Shown here piece by piece: positions 1-7,586 of a stretch of DNA of 12,741 nt (its first letter is position 1; every line of letters begins with the position of its first letter). Position numbers and translations under genes: made by a program. Source of the stretch: CAZOHG01 sp964579725. Its GTDB lineage: Bacteria > Zhuqueibacterota > JdFR-76 > BMS3Abin05. Location: the NCBI GenBank assembly GCA_964579725.1, contig CAZOHG010000083.1, forward strand, positions 1 to 12,741. Direction: 5' to 3'. The notes under the pieces are model-generated. The model had not been told where the DNA came from and made no database searches. It saw only the letters and a program-made list of their open reading frames with translations.

Positions 1-374
1 TTGAAACATTGACAAACGCCAGTTACCAACCCGAGATCGCCTATTTTGAATGCCTGCACGAAATGAAACTCATTGTGGATTTGATCTACGAGGGCGGCAT
101 TGCGCTCATGAATTACTCCATTAGCGACACCGCGGAATACGGGGAGTACACGCGAGGCTCCCGAATTATTACGGAGGAAACACGCCAGGAGATGAAAAAA
201 ATCTTAGGTGAAATTCAGGACGGCACCTTCGCCAAGGAATGGATTTTGGAGAACAAGGTCAAACGACCCTCGCTCAACGCCTTTCGGCGGCAGTTGGAAG
301 AACACCCAATCGAACGGGTGGGAAAAGAATTGCGTGGTATGATGAGTTGGCTCCAAAAACCGAAAGAACAATAG
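1..374 (+). CDS. ilvC: Ketol-acid reductoisomerase, C-terminal part (5' end outside window)
   Basis: This is the last 123 or so residues of acetohydroxyacid isomeroreductase, the NADPH- and Mg-dependent enzyme that converts acetolactate or acetohydroxybutyrate to the dihydroxy acids of valine, leucine and isoleucine synthesis. The reading frame is open from the first base (bases 1-2 end a split codon, then Glu-Thr-Leu), so the gene starts upstream of the window; the TTG at 9 is not a real start. The visible part is the all-helical knotted C-terminal domain, with YQPEIAYFECLHE, whose glutamates belong to the metal/substrate site, then IYEGGIALMNYSISDTAEYG and a TRG segment. The tail length fits the short class I enzyme. 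It lies 107 bases before cimA on the same strand, in keeping with a branched-chain amino acid operon. Identification is firm; the N-terminal Rossmann domain cannot be seen. Confidence 0.95.
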   Translation, partial: ETLTNASYQPEIAYFECLHEMKLIVDLIYEGGIALMNYSISDTAEYGEYTRGSRIITEETRQEMKKILGEIQDGTFAKEWILENKVKRPSLNAFRRQLEEHPIERVGKELRGMMSWLQKPKEQ

Positions 375-481
375 GCAAAAAAGCTCGGTTTCATTTTTCA
401 CCCTAAAAAACGAACGGGGGAAGGATTAGAAAAGCAAAGCGAACCATTTGTCACGAGATTTCCGGGAAGAACCACACGAAA

Positions 482-2125
482 ATGGAAAAAATTCAAATCT
501 TCGACACCACTCTGCGGGACGGAACGCAGGGCGAAAAAATCTCACTTTCCGTTGAGGACAAACTGAAAATTGCTCGACGTCTGGACCAATTTGGCGTCGA
601 TTACATCGAAGGAGGGTGGCCGGGATCCAATCCCAAAGACAGGCTTTTCTTTGAACAAGCGAAAAAAATGGCCTTCCGTCGAGCCAAATTGGTGGCGTTC
701 GGAAGCACGCACCACCCGGCCCGTTCCGTCGAGAAAGACACCAATGTTCAGGAGCTTTTGCGTGCCGAAACGCCAGCCATTTCTCTTTTTGGGAAGTCCT
801 GGATTTTGCACGTTAAAGAAGCGTTGAAAATTGAACCGGAACGCAATCTGGAAATCATTTACGAAACAATCGCCTATTTAAAGGCACACGGGCGCGAAGT
901 CATTTACGATGCCGAGCATTTTTTTGACGGCTTTAAAGATGACCCGGCGTACGCGTTGCGAACCTTGAAGGCGGCGTACGAAGCGGGCGCCGACATTCTG
1001 GTTCTGGCCGATACAAACGGAGGCTCTCTGCCGTCCGAAATTCTTCGTGCCATTTTGTCCGTAAAAAAAGACCTGCCTGCACCCCTTGGAATTCACGCAC
1101 ATAACGATTCCGATCTGGCCGTCGCCAATTCGTTGGCGGCGGTTCAGGCGGGGTGCATCCACGTGCAGGGTACCATGAACGGGTACGGTGAGCGGTGTGG
1201 AAATGCCAATCTTTGCTCTATTATTCCAAATCTTCAGCTCAAAATGGGCTACCGCTGCGTACCCGACGAAAGTTTGCGCGAATTGGCGGCTTTGTCACGG
1301 TACATTAGCGAAATCGCCAATCTGTCGCACCCGAACAATATGCCTTTTGTGGGCTCCAGTGCTTTTGCCCACAAGGGCGGTATTCACGTGAGTGCGATTT
1401 TAAAAAATCCGCGCACGTACGAACACTTGCAGCCGGAAGAGGTGGGAAACAAACGACGCGTGCTCGTGTCCGATCTTTCCGGCCGAAGCAATATCCTGTA
1501 CAAATCCGAGCAGATGGGCATTGATTTGGAGAACCACGCCAAGGAAGTCCCGCGCATTGTGCAGGAAATCAAACAATTGGAACACGAGGGGTATCAGTTT
1601 GAAGCCGCCGACGCTTCTTTTGAGTTGCTGCTCCGGCGTGGGTTGGGAGAACCCACCCGCTTTTTTGAGCTTCAAAGCTTTCGGGTGGTCATTGAAAAGC
1701 GACCCGACGAGCCCTCGACCTCCGAAGCATCCATTAAGGTGCGGGTCAACGATGTGGAAGAACACACGGCGGCCGAAGGCGACGGTCCCGTCAACGCCCT
1801 GGACAACGCCCTGCGGAAAGCCCTGAATAAATTCTTCCCCGAGCTGAAGGAAATGAAACTCTCCGATTACAAAGTGCGTGTCCTAAATGAAAATTACGGA
1901 ACAGCCGCCAAAGTCCGGGTGCTCATTGAATCGAAAGATTCACAAGCACACTGGACAACCGTGGGCGCGTCGGAAAACATTATTGAAGCAAGCTGGCAGG
2001 CGTTGACCGACAGCATTTCCTATTTTTTGCTCAAAAACCACAACGTGCGGCGCGAGAATGCTTTGTCAAAGACGGATAACAACCGTTCCGACAAAGAGGA
2101 AATTTCGATTCTCGAAACCAAATAA
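482..2125 (+). CDS. cimA: (R)-citramalate synthase
   Basis: The 547-residue protein condenses pyruvate with acetyl-CoA to (R)-citramalate, the first step of the threonine-independent route to 2-oxobutyrate and isoleucine. An HMGL-like TIM barrel begins with DTTLRDGTQ (residues 8-16, with R12 and D13). Metal-binding His205 and His207 lie in GIHAHNDSDLAVANS, followed by GYGERCGNANL (234-244). A linker region (290-390) leads to a LeuA-type regulatory domain (about 395-520) carrying EGDGPVNALDNAL (432-444). The sequence after DTTLRDG is GTQGEKISLS and IEGGWPGSNPKD, typical of the CimA subfamily, whereas LeuA has GEQSPGASM and IEAGFP. The ATG at 482 puts the motif where the family has it. Its ribosome site is poor: GGGAAG at 464-469, 12 bases away. 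It ends 13 bases before leuA. The regulatory domain suggests end-product inhibition, by isoleucine in known members. Confidence 0.93.
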   Translation: MEKIQIFDTTLRDGTQGEKISLSVEDKLKIARRLDQFGVDYIEGGWPGSNPKDRLFFEQAKKMAFRRAKLVAFGSTHHPARSVEKDTNVQELLRAETPAISLFGKSWILHVKEALKIEPERNLEIIYETIAYLKAHGREVIYDAEHFFDGFKDDPAYALRTLKAAYEAGADILVLADTNGGSLPSEILRAILSVKKDLPAPLGIHAHNDSDLAVANSLAAVQAGCIHVQGTMNGYGERCGNANLCSIIPNLQLKMGYRCVPDESLRELAALSRYISEIANLSHPNNMPFVGSSAFAHKGGIHVSAILKNPRTYEHLQPEEVGNKRRVLVSDLSGRSNILYKSEQMGIDLENHAKEVPRIVQEIKQLEHEGYQFEAADASFELLLRRGLGEPTRFFELQSFRVVIEKRPDEPSTSEASIKVRVNDVEEHTAAEGDGPVNALDNALRKALNKFFPELKEMKLSDYKVRVLNENYGTAAKVRVLIESKDSQAHWTTVGASENIIEASWQALTDSISYFLLKNHNVRRENALSKTDNNRSDKEEISILETK

Positions 2126-2132
2126 GAAGGAG
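2125..2132 (+). promoter_or_regulatory. Ribosome binding site that fixes the leuA start
   Basis: AGAAGGAG ends 6 bases before the ATG at 2139 and overlaps the last base of the cimA stop codon. It rules out the longer in-frame reading that begins at 2058 inside cimA. Confidence 0.8.
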
Positions 2133-2138
2133 ACCACC

Positions 2139-3680
2139 ATGCGAAAAATCTATATTTTTGACACCACTCTGCGCGACGGAGAGCAATCTCCCGGAGCCAG
2201 CATGAACGTGGACGAGAAAATGCAAATGGCCAGGCAACTGGCCAAATTGAACGTAGACGTCATTGAAGCGGGATTTCCCATTGCTTCCGAAGGCGATTTT
2301 GAAGCAGTTTCGCGCGTGGCAAAAGAAATTAAGGGCCCCACCATTGCGGCTCTGGCGCGCGCCAACGACGTGGATATCGAACGTGCCTGGAAAGCCGTCA
2401 TGTTCGCGGACAAACCGCGCATTCACACCTTTATTGCCACCTCCGACATTCACCTGAAATACAAATTGAACAAATCGCGCGAGGAGGTTTTGGAAGATGC
2501 CGTCCGCGCCGTGAAATTGGCCAAATCTTTTACGGACGATGTGGAATTTTCCGCAGAAGACGCCTCCCGAACCGATCCCGAATACTTGATTGAAATTTTT
2601 ACCAAAGTCATTGAAGCGGGCGCCACTGTTTTGAACATTCCCGACACCGTGGGCTACGCGGTTCCTTCGGAATTCGGCGCTCTGGTCAAAAAGATCAAAG
2701 AATCCGTGCCCAACATCGACAAAGCCATTATTAGCGTGCATTGCCACGATGACCTTGGGTTAGCCGTCGCCAATTCACTGGCGGCCGTGGAAAACGGAGC
2801 CGATCAGGTAGAATGCACCATTAACGGCATCGGCGAACGAGCCGGCAACGCTTCACTGGAAGAAATCGTCATGGCACTGAAAACCCGCCAATCCCATTTT
2901 CAGGCTAAAACCGATGTCAACACCAAAGAAATTTACCGAACAAGCAAATTATTGACCTCGCTGACCGGGATTTTTGTGCCGAGAAACAAAGCCATTGTGG
3001 GACGCAATGCGTTTGCTCACGAAGCCGGTATTCATCAGGACGGCGTGCTGAAAAATCCCCTGACTTACGAAATCATGATGCCTCAAATGATTGGCATTCC
3101 CGCCAACGAGATTGTTCTGGGAAAACATTCCGGACGTCACGCCCTGCGTCAGCGCTTGGAAGAATTAGGCTACACCCTGGATGCCGACGCACTGGACAAG
3201 GCGTACCGGCTCTTCACGGCCATGGCCGACAAGAAAAAGGACATCTACAACGAGGACTTAATTGCGCTGGTCAACGATGAAATTTTCGGCGTGCCCCAAT
3301 ATTACAAATTGCTCAACATTCAGGTGCACGTGGGGACGCACATGATTCCAACCGCCACCGTGGAAATGACCCGGGGCAAGGAGAAATTTGTGGATTCCGC
3401 CACGGGCGACGGCCCCGTGGACGCCGTGTACCGGGCAATCGAACGCATTACCCACTTCACGGGGAAATTGGTGGATTATTCCATTCGTTCGGTCACTTCA
3501 GGAAAAGATGCCATGGGCGAGATTTTTGTAAAAATCGAATTCCCCAACGGGATTTTCAATGGGCGGGCGGCCAGTACAGACATCGTTCAGGGAAGCGCCA
3601 GTGCCTATTTGGATGCCCTCAATCGCGCCCTTTACCGGCAAGAACAGAAGGAAAAAGAAAAGAATTCGAAGGTTGCGTAG
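2139..3680 (+). CDS. leuA: 2-isopropylmalate synthase
   Basis: The 513-residue protein catalyses the first committed step of leucine synthesis: 2-oxoisovalerate plus acetyl-CoA to 2-isopropylmalate. The TIM barrel starts with DTTLRDGEQSPGASM (residues 8-22). His201 and His203 in SVHCHDDLGLAVANS bind the catalytic metal. GIGERAGNASLEE (230-242) and FAHEAGIHQDGV (292-303) are family signatures. A linker region with GKHSGRHAL (328-336) joins the C-terminal leucine-sensing dimer domain (about 390-500), with TGDGPVDAV (422-430). Length matches the bacterial LeuA1 type. The ATG at 2139 is chosen over an upstream in-frame start because it has AAGGAG at 6 bases and removes an overlap with cimA. The last 14 residues or so are lysine/glutamate-rich and probably disordered. 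Allosteric inhibition by leucine is known for the family. A terminator-like hairpin follows immediately. Confidence 0.96.
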   Translation: MRKIYIFDTTLRDGEQSPGASMNVDEKMQMARQLAKLNVDVIEAGFPIASEGDFEAVSRVAKEIKGPTIAALARANDVDIERAWKAVMFADKPRIHTFIATSDIHLKYKLNKSREEVLEDAVRAVKLAKSFTDDVEFSAEDASRTDPEYLIEIFTKVIEAGATVLNIPDTVGYAVPSEFGALVKKIKESVPNIDKAIISVHCHDDLGLAVANSLAAVENGADQVECTINGIGERAGNASLEEIVMALKTRQSHFQAKTDVNTKEIYRTSKLLTSLTGIFVPRNKAIVGRNAFAHEAGIHQDGVLKNPLTYEIMMPQMIGIPANEIVLGKHSGRHALRQRLEELGYTLDADALDKAYRLFTAMADKKKDIYNEDLIALVNDEIFGVPQYYKLLNIQVHVGTHMIPTATVEMTRGKEKFVDSATGDGPVDAVYRAIERITHFTGKLVDYSIRSVTSGKDAMGEIFVKIEFPNGIFNGRAASTDIVQGSASAYLDALNRALYRQEQKEKEKNSKVA

Positions 3681-3689
3681 TACGGAATC

Positions 3690-3727
3690 GGCCTTGCCCG
3701 ATTTTTTAGCGGACAAGGCCTTTTTTT
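3690..3727 (+). terminator. Intrinsic terminator-like hairpin between leuA and leuC
   Basis: GGCCTTGCCCG (3690-3700) pairs with CGGACAAGGCC (3710-3720), an 11-bp stem with one mismatch, a 9-base loop and a run of seven T immediately after it. That is the standard form of a factor-independent terminator. It lies 9 bases after the leuA stop and ends 25 bases before the leuC ATG, so it would cut the operon unless it is partial or leuC has its own promoter. I see no clear promoter upstream of leuC. Confidence 0.75.
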
Positions 3728-3752
3728 GAATCGAAAAAGAAACGGAACAACC

Positions 3753-5051
3753 ATGGGAATGACATTAACGGAAAAAATATTGGCCCGGCATTCCGACAAA
3801 AAATCGGTCAAACCGGGAGACAACATCTGGATTCACACCGACTACCTCATGACGCACGACGTGTGCGGTCCTGCCACTTACGCTATTTTCAAGCGGGAGT
3901 TCGGCGAAAACGCCAAAATCTGGGATTCGGAAAAGGTGATTGTTATTCCGGACCACTACATTTTCACCCAGGATTTTCACGCCCGCCGAAATATTGACCT
4001 GCTGCGTGTTTTCGCCCGTGAACAAAATCTCGTGCATTTTTACGATGTGGGTACGCCCCGGTACAAAGGGGTGTGCCACGTAGCTCTGGCGGAGGAAGGC
4101 TTTGACCGGCCCGGACAGGTACTTTTCGGAACGGATTCCCACACGTGTACGGCGGGTGCCTTCGGATGTTTCGCCACAGGAATCGGCAACTCGGACGCTG
4201 CTTTTGTTTTGGGGACCGGAAAACTTTGGGTAAAAGTACCGGGCACGTACCGATTTGAATTTTCGGGAAAGAAACCGGCGGCCATTCTGGCCAAAGACAT
4301 GATTTTGACCATTATTAATGAAATCGGCATTGACGGCGCCACTTACAAAGCCATGGAATTTGCTGGAGAAGCCGTGCACCAACTCGACATCGAGGAACGA
4401 ATGACCCTCTGTAATATGGCGGTTGAGGCGGGTGCCAAAAACGGAATCATCGAACCGGACGAAAGAGTGGTTGATTTTGTTAAGCAGCGCACAACGGCGC
4501 CGTTCGACCTCCTGCTCAATGATTCCGACGCTCAATTTGAAAAGATTTTCCACTACGATGCCAGCCAATTGGTGCCGCTGGTAGCCAAACCCCATTCCCC
4601 CCAAAACGGGTCACCCGTTACAGAAGTGGCGGGAACAAAATTGGATCAGGCATACATTGGTTCCTGCACCGGAGGCAAGCTCACTGATTTTGTCGCCGCC
4701 GCTACGCTTCTGCAGGGGCACGAGGTTCGTGTGCCCACATTTGCGGTACCCGCAACTGTTTCCGTTGAAAAGGGGTTGCGGGAAACCCTCGTAAACGGGG
4801 AAAGTATTCTGAATATTCTGGAAAATGCCGGCGTTCGGGTAGGTCCCCCCTCGTGTGCGGCTTGCCTTGGCGGCCCTCCCGACACCTTTGGGCGATTGCA
4901 GGGCTCGGAAGTCTGCATTTCGACCACCAATCGGAATTTTCCCGGGCGAATGGGTTCCAAACAAGCACAGGTGTACCTGGCTTCCCCGTACACGGTGGCC
5001 GCTTCGGCCATTCGAGGTGCCATTACCGATCCACGTGAATTTATGGAGTAA
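3753..5051 (+). CDS. leuC: 3-isopropylmalate dehydratase, large subunit
   Basis: The 432-residue catalytic subunit of isopropylmalate isomerase moves the hydroxyl group from 2- to 3-isopropylmalate through a [4Fe-4S] cluster. In organisms with CimA the same enzyme usually also isomerises citramalate. It belongs to the aconitase superfamily: GTDSHTCTAGAFG (126-138), and cluster ligands Cys305 in GSCTGGK and Cys368/Cys371 in PPSCAACLGG. It is close in length to the short homoaconitase/LeuC2-type proteins (about 420) and shorter than the enterobacterial form (about 465). The motifs GSCTGGK and SCAACLGGPPDTFGR differ from the classic SCTNGR and CGPCLGG. ATG 3753 has GGAA at 5 bases; ATG 3759 is a possible alternative. 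The TTG at 3726 lies in the terminator T-run and is rejected. It is followed 4 bases later by leuD, its small subunit. A related hydro-lyase specificity cannot be excluded, but the neighbours argue for LeuC. Confidence 0.93.
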   Translation: MGMTLTEKILARHSDKKSVKPGDNIWIHTDYLMTHDVCGPATYAIFKREFGENAKIWDSEKVIVIPDHYIFTQDFHARRNIDLLRVFAREQNLVHFYDVGTPRYKGVCHVALAEEGFDRPGQVLFGTDSHTCTAGAFGCFATGIGNSDAAFVLGTGKLWVKVPGTYRFEFSGKKPAAILAKDMILTIINEIGIDGATYKAMEFAGEAVHQLDIEERMTLCNMAVEAGAKNGIIEPDERVVDFVKQRTTAPFDLLLNDSDAQFEKIFHYDASQLVPLVAKPHSPQNGSPVTEVAGTKLDQAYIGSCTGGKLTDFVAAATLLQGHEVRVPTFAVPATVSVEKGLRETLVNGESILNILENAGVRVGPPSCAACLGGPPDTFGRLQGSEVCISTTNRNFPGRMGSKQAQVYLASPYTVAASAIRGAITDPREFME

Positions 5052-5055
5052 TGCT

Positions 5056-5622
5056 ATGTTAGCAAAAAAAATTTCAGGAAAAGTGTACGTTTTGGGCGAT
5101 AATATTGACACCGATCAGATTATTCCGGCTCAACATCTGGTGTACGATCTGGAAGATCCGGAGGAACAAAAACTCTACGGTAAATTCTGCCTGTCGGGCG
5201 TGCCGGAAAATCAGGCGGGATTGCCGTACGGCCATATTCCTTTTGTCAAAGAAGGACAAACCACGTCGGAATTTCGCATTATTGTGGCCGGTTCCAATTT
5301 CGGCTGCGGTTCTTCGCGCGAACACGCCCCCGCCGCCCTCAAAATTGCCGGTGCCCGCGCCATTGTTGCGGAAAGCTACGCCCGCATTTTTTACCGAAAC
5401 GCCATTGACGGCGGTTTCGTTCCCCCCTTTGAATGCCGCGACCGTATTTTGAGCGCTTTTAAAACCGGCGACGAAGCCGAAATCGACACCCAAAAGTATA
5501 CCTTGACCAATCTTTCCACCGGCCAAACGGTGGCTCTACTTCCCTTGGGGGACATTTTGGACATCCTGAATGCAGGAGGAATTTTTAATTACGCACGTTT
5601 GAAAGGAGATTTTGCCTCGTGA
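5056..5622 (+). CDS. leuD: 3-isopropylmalate dehydratase, small subunit
   Basis: This 188-residue protein is the swivel-domain partner of LeuC; together they form the isopropylmalate (and probably citramalate) isomerase. The N-terminus has DNIDTDQIIPA (15-25), and the substrate-binding loop GSNFGCGSSREHAP (79-92) is the family signature. The length is normal for the short LeuD type. The ATG at 5056 is preferred because it has GGAG at 7 bases and starts 4 bases after the leuC stop. Longer in-frame readings would run back into leuC. The end overlaps leuB by 4 bases (GTGA), so translation of the two is probably coupled. Confidence 0.95.
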   Translation: MLAKKISGKVYVLGDNIDTDQIIPAQHLVYDLEDPEEQKLYGKFCLSGVPENQAGLPYGHIPFVKEGQTTSEFRIIVAGSNFGCGSSREHAPAALKIAGARAIVAESYARIFYRNAIDGGFVPPFECRDRILSAFKTGDEAEIDTQKYTLTNLSTGQTVALLPLGDILDILNAGGIFNYARLKGDFAS

Positions 5623-6698
5623 AAACCTATCACATAACGCTTCTACCCGGAGACGGCATTGGCCCGGAAGTGGTTCAAGAAACCGTAAAAGTGCTGCAGA
5701 AAGTCGCCGATCTATTCGGATTTTCCGTCGAAACGGAGGAAGCTCTCATTGGAGGGAGCGCTATTGACGCCACCGGCCGCCCGCTACCGGAGGAAACCAT
5801 TCAAAAATCTTTGGTAGCGGATGCCGTTCTTTTGGGCTCGATTGGCGGGCCCAAATGGGAAAATCTACCCCACCACCAAAAACCGGAGCAGGCACTTCTC
5901 GGAATTCGCAAGGCGTTGAACACCTACGCAAATCTGCGGCCTGCAAAGGTGTGGGAACCTTTAATCTCCGCGTCGACGCTCAAACCCGAGGTAGTCCGGG
6001 GCGTTGACATCCTGATTGTTCGTGAATTGACAGGCGGCATTTATTTTGGCCAACCGAAAGGAATTGAGTCCCGAGACGGCGGGAAAAGGGTTGGATTTAA
6101 CACAATGATTTACGAAGATTGGGAAGTCGAGCGCATTGCCAAGCTCGCCTTCGAAATTGCTCGTCAGCGAAATCGCCGCGTGACATCCGTGGACAAAGCC
6201 AACGTTTTGGATGTGTCACAAATGTGGCGGGACAAAGTGATCGAAATTTCCAAGGATTTTCCCGATGTGGAACTCACCCACCTGTATGTGGATAACGCCG
6301 CCATGCAGTTGGTTCGAAATCCAAAACAATTTGACGTCATTGTAACTGGCAACCTTTTCGGCGATATTTTGAGCGACGAAGCTTCGATGCTCACAGGCTC
6401 GCTCGGCATGCTTCCCTCCGCAAGTGTGGGCGGCTCCGTCGGTATTTTCGAGCCCGTACACGGCTCGGCACCGGACATTGCCGGCAAAGGCATTGCCAAC
6501 CCTCTGGCAACCATCGCCACCGGTGCCATGATGTTGCGGTATGCTTTCAAAGAAGAAACCGCTGCCACCGCCATTGAAAAAGCCATTGAAAAAACTCTTT
6601 CGGCAGGATTCCGCACGGCTGACATTGCGGAAAGCGGTGCCACCGTTTTGTCCACCGCCGAAATGACCCAAAAAGTGATTGAAAATTTAGACCACTAA
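5619..6698 (+). CDS. leuB: 3-isopropylmalate dehydrogenase
   Basis: The 359-residue NAD-dependent enzyme oxidises and decarboxylates 3-isopropylmalate to 2-oxoisocaproate. Known homologues in the citramalate route also oxidise beta-methylmalate to 2-oxobutyrate. Visible signatures are LPGDGIGPEV (9-18), LLGSIGGPKW (71-80), substrate arginines R97, R107 and R135 (in VRELTGGIYFG), Tyr142, Lys193 in VDKANVLD, and metal-binding aspartates D225, D249 and D253 in VDNAAM and GDILSDEASM. The coenzyme segment EPVHGSAPDIAGKGIANP (278-295) has the NAD-type pattern. The start is GTG at 5619, overlapping the leuD stop, with AAAGGAG ending 10 bases upstream. Length matches the family. It is the last gene of the plus-strand cluster and faces thyX across 76 bases. 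Confidence 0.96.
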   Translation: MKTYHITLLPGDGIGPEVVQETVKVLQKVADLFGFSVETEEALIGGSAIDATGRPLPEETIQKSLVADAVLLGSIGGPKWENLPHHQKPEQALLGIRKALNTYANLRPAKVWEPLISASTLKPEVVRGVDILIVRELTGGIYFGQPKGIESRDGGKRVGFNTMIYEDWEVERIAKLAFEIARQRNRRVTSVDKANVLDVSQMWRDKVIEISKDFPDVELTHLYVDNAAMQLVRNPKQFDVIVTGNLFGDILSDEASMLTGSLGMLPSASVGGSVGIFEPVHGSAPDIAGKGIANPLATIATGAMMLRYAFKEETAATAIEKAIEKTLSAGFRTADIAESGATVLSTAEMTQKVIENLDH

Positions 6699-6711
6699 TT
6701 GCGAACAGCGA

Positions 6712-6761
6712 CCCAAAGGGGTTGGGCATTCTACATAGGGAATTTGCACAACCCTTTTGGG
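6712..6761. terminator. Dyad at the convergent leuB/thyX junction
   Basis: CCCAAAGGGGTTG (6712-6724) pairs with CAACCCTTTTGGG (6749-6761) over 13 positions including one G-U pair, with a 24-base loop. It sits midway between two genes that converge, where a two-way terminator is expected. Neither side has a proper T-run, and the loop is large, so termination may be weak or factor-assisted. Confidence 0.5.
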
Positions 6762-6774
6762 CTTGGTTCCTTGG

Positions 6775-7464
6775 TTATTGCTTCATTTCGGCTTTCGCAC
6801 TTTTTTTCAAAATGTGTTCCCGAAAGGCTTCGTACGTCCACGGCATTTTTTCTTTGAAAATTTCCTCAATAATATAGGCGTAGGCGCGAATTTCATATTG
6901 CGCGTGCACGTCCGTTCGAAGTTTTAGAAAATTCATCAGAGAGCGGGCATTTACGGCCCAATAAAACTGGGTATACAGCGCCAGCGGAAGCACAATTCGC
7001 GCCTGCTCCTTGGCAACGCCGTCGCTCAGCATGTCTTCGTAAAGTTGGTACGTGTTTTCATAAAATTCCTGCAGCCGCTGATTCCACTTTTGGCTGACTT
7101 TTTCATCCAAATCCGCATATTGGTAATTTTTCTTTTCCTGAGTTCGAAATTTTTGCGGTAGGTAAAATTCATGTGTCATTTCCGTGTAACGCCCTGAAAT
7201 TTCATTGTAGCTCGCCCAGCGATGCCGAAACCATTGGCGGGCCACAAAAATCGGACATTTCACATGAAATTTAAAAACAGCCTGTTCAAAGGGCGTTTCG
7301 TGAGCATTTCGAATCAAATAATGAATCAATTTCCGGTCTTTTTCCTCCCCTTTGGTTCCCTGCCCGAACGACACGCGGGCTGCTTGAACCACCGCATTGT
7401 CCCCCCCCATAAAATCCACCAAACGAAGAACACCGCGGTCCAAAACCTTAAATTCCTTTTGCAA
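6775..7464 (-). CDS. thyX: Flavin-dependent thymidylate synthase
   Basis: The 229-residue enzyme makes dTMP from dUMP using methylenetetrahydrofolate, with FAD and NADPH as reductants. The diagnostic ThyX motif RHRx7S is complete: R80-H81-R82 to S90 in FRHRWASYNEISGRYTEM. Around it are ETPFEQAVFKFHVKCPIFVARQW (56-78), and a C-terminal helix region with NARSLMNFLKLR and HAQYEIRAYA. It aligns along its length with Thermotoga-type ThyX (about 220 residues). The TTG at 7464 is chosen because GAGGAG ends 6 bases upstream; a longer reading from a TTG at 7488 would add 8 residues but has no ribosome site. It lies 122 bases downstream of the oxidoreductase, without a clear terminator or promoter between them, so it may share that transcript. 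No functional link between the two is apparent. Confidence 0.95.
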   Translation of the reverse strand: MQKEFKVLDRGVLRLVDFMGGDNAVVQAARVSFGQGTKGEEKDRKLIHYLIRNAHETPFEQAVFKFHVKCPIFVARQWFRHRWASYNEISGRYTEMTHEFYLPQKFRTQEKKNYQYADLDEKVSQKWNQRLQEFYENTYQLYEDMLSDGVAKEQARIVLPLALYTQFYWAVNARSLMNFLKLRTDVHAQYEIRAYAYIIEEIFKEKMPWTYEAFREHILKKSAKAEMKQ

Positions 7465-7470
7465 AACAAA

Positions 7471-7476
7471 CTCCTC
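7471..7476 (-). promoter_or_regulatory. Ribosome binding site selecting a TTG start for thyX
   Basis: GAGGAG on the minus strand is separated by 6 bases from the TTG at 7462-7464. It would lie inside the coding region if the upstream TTG at 7488 were used, which supports the shorter protein. Confidence 0.65.
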
Positions 7477-7586
7477 TTTTTTACCCAAATTAAAAATTCA
7501 CGTCTTGCAACATTTTTGGGCGGGTGTTGTTTTAAAAACCGTTCTGCCCCGCCTGCACGTTTTGAAAAAGCTTTTGAAAACGGCCT

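Noticed and set aside
2031..2747. Open frame of 238 codons on the minus strand opposite the end of cimA and the start of leuA
   Set aside because: It spans two well-supported genes, is rich in Phe, Gly and His as expected for an antisense shadow, and has no recognisable motif.
3726..3752. TTG start giving leuC nine extra residues
   Set aside because: The codon lies in the T-run of the hairpin and has no ribosome site; ATG 3753 fits the family's N-terminus.
3765..4604. Long open frame (279 codons) on the minus strand opposite leuC
   Set aside because: It lies fully inside leuC, its translation shows no recognisable domain, and leuC motifs are intact. It is a codon-bias shadow.
7558..7582. 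A/T-rich dyad CGTTTT...AAAACG just after the oxidoreductase stop codon
   Set aside because: The stem is only 6 bp, almost all A-T, without a T-run beyond it; too weak to call a terminator.
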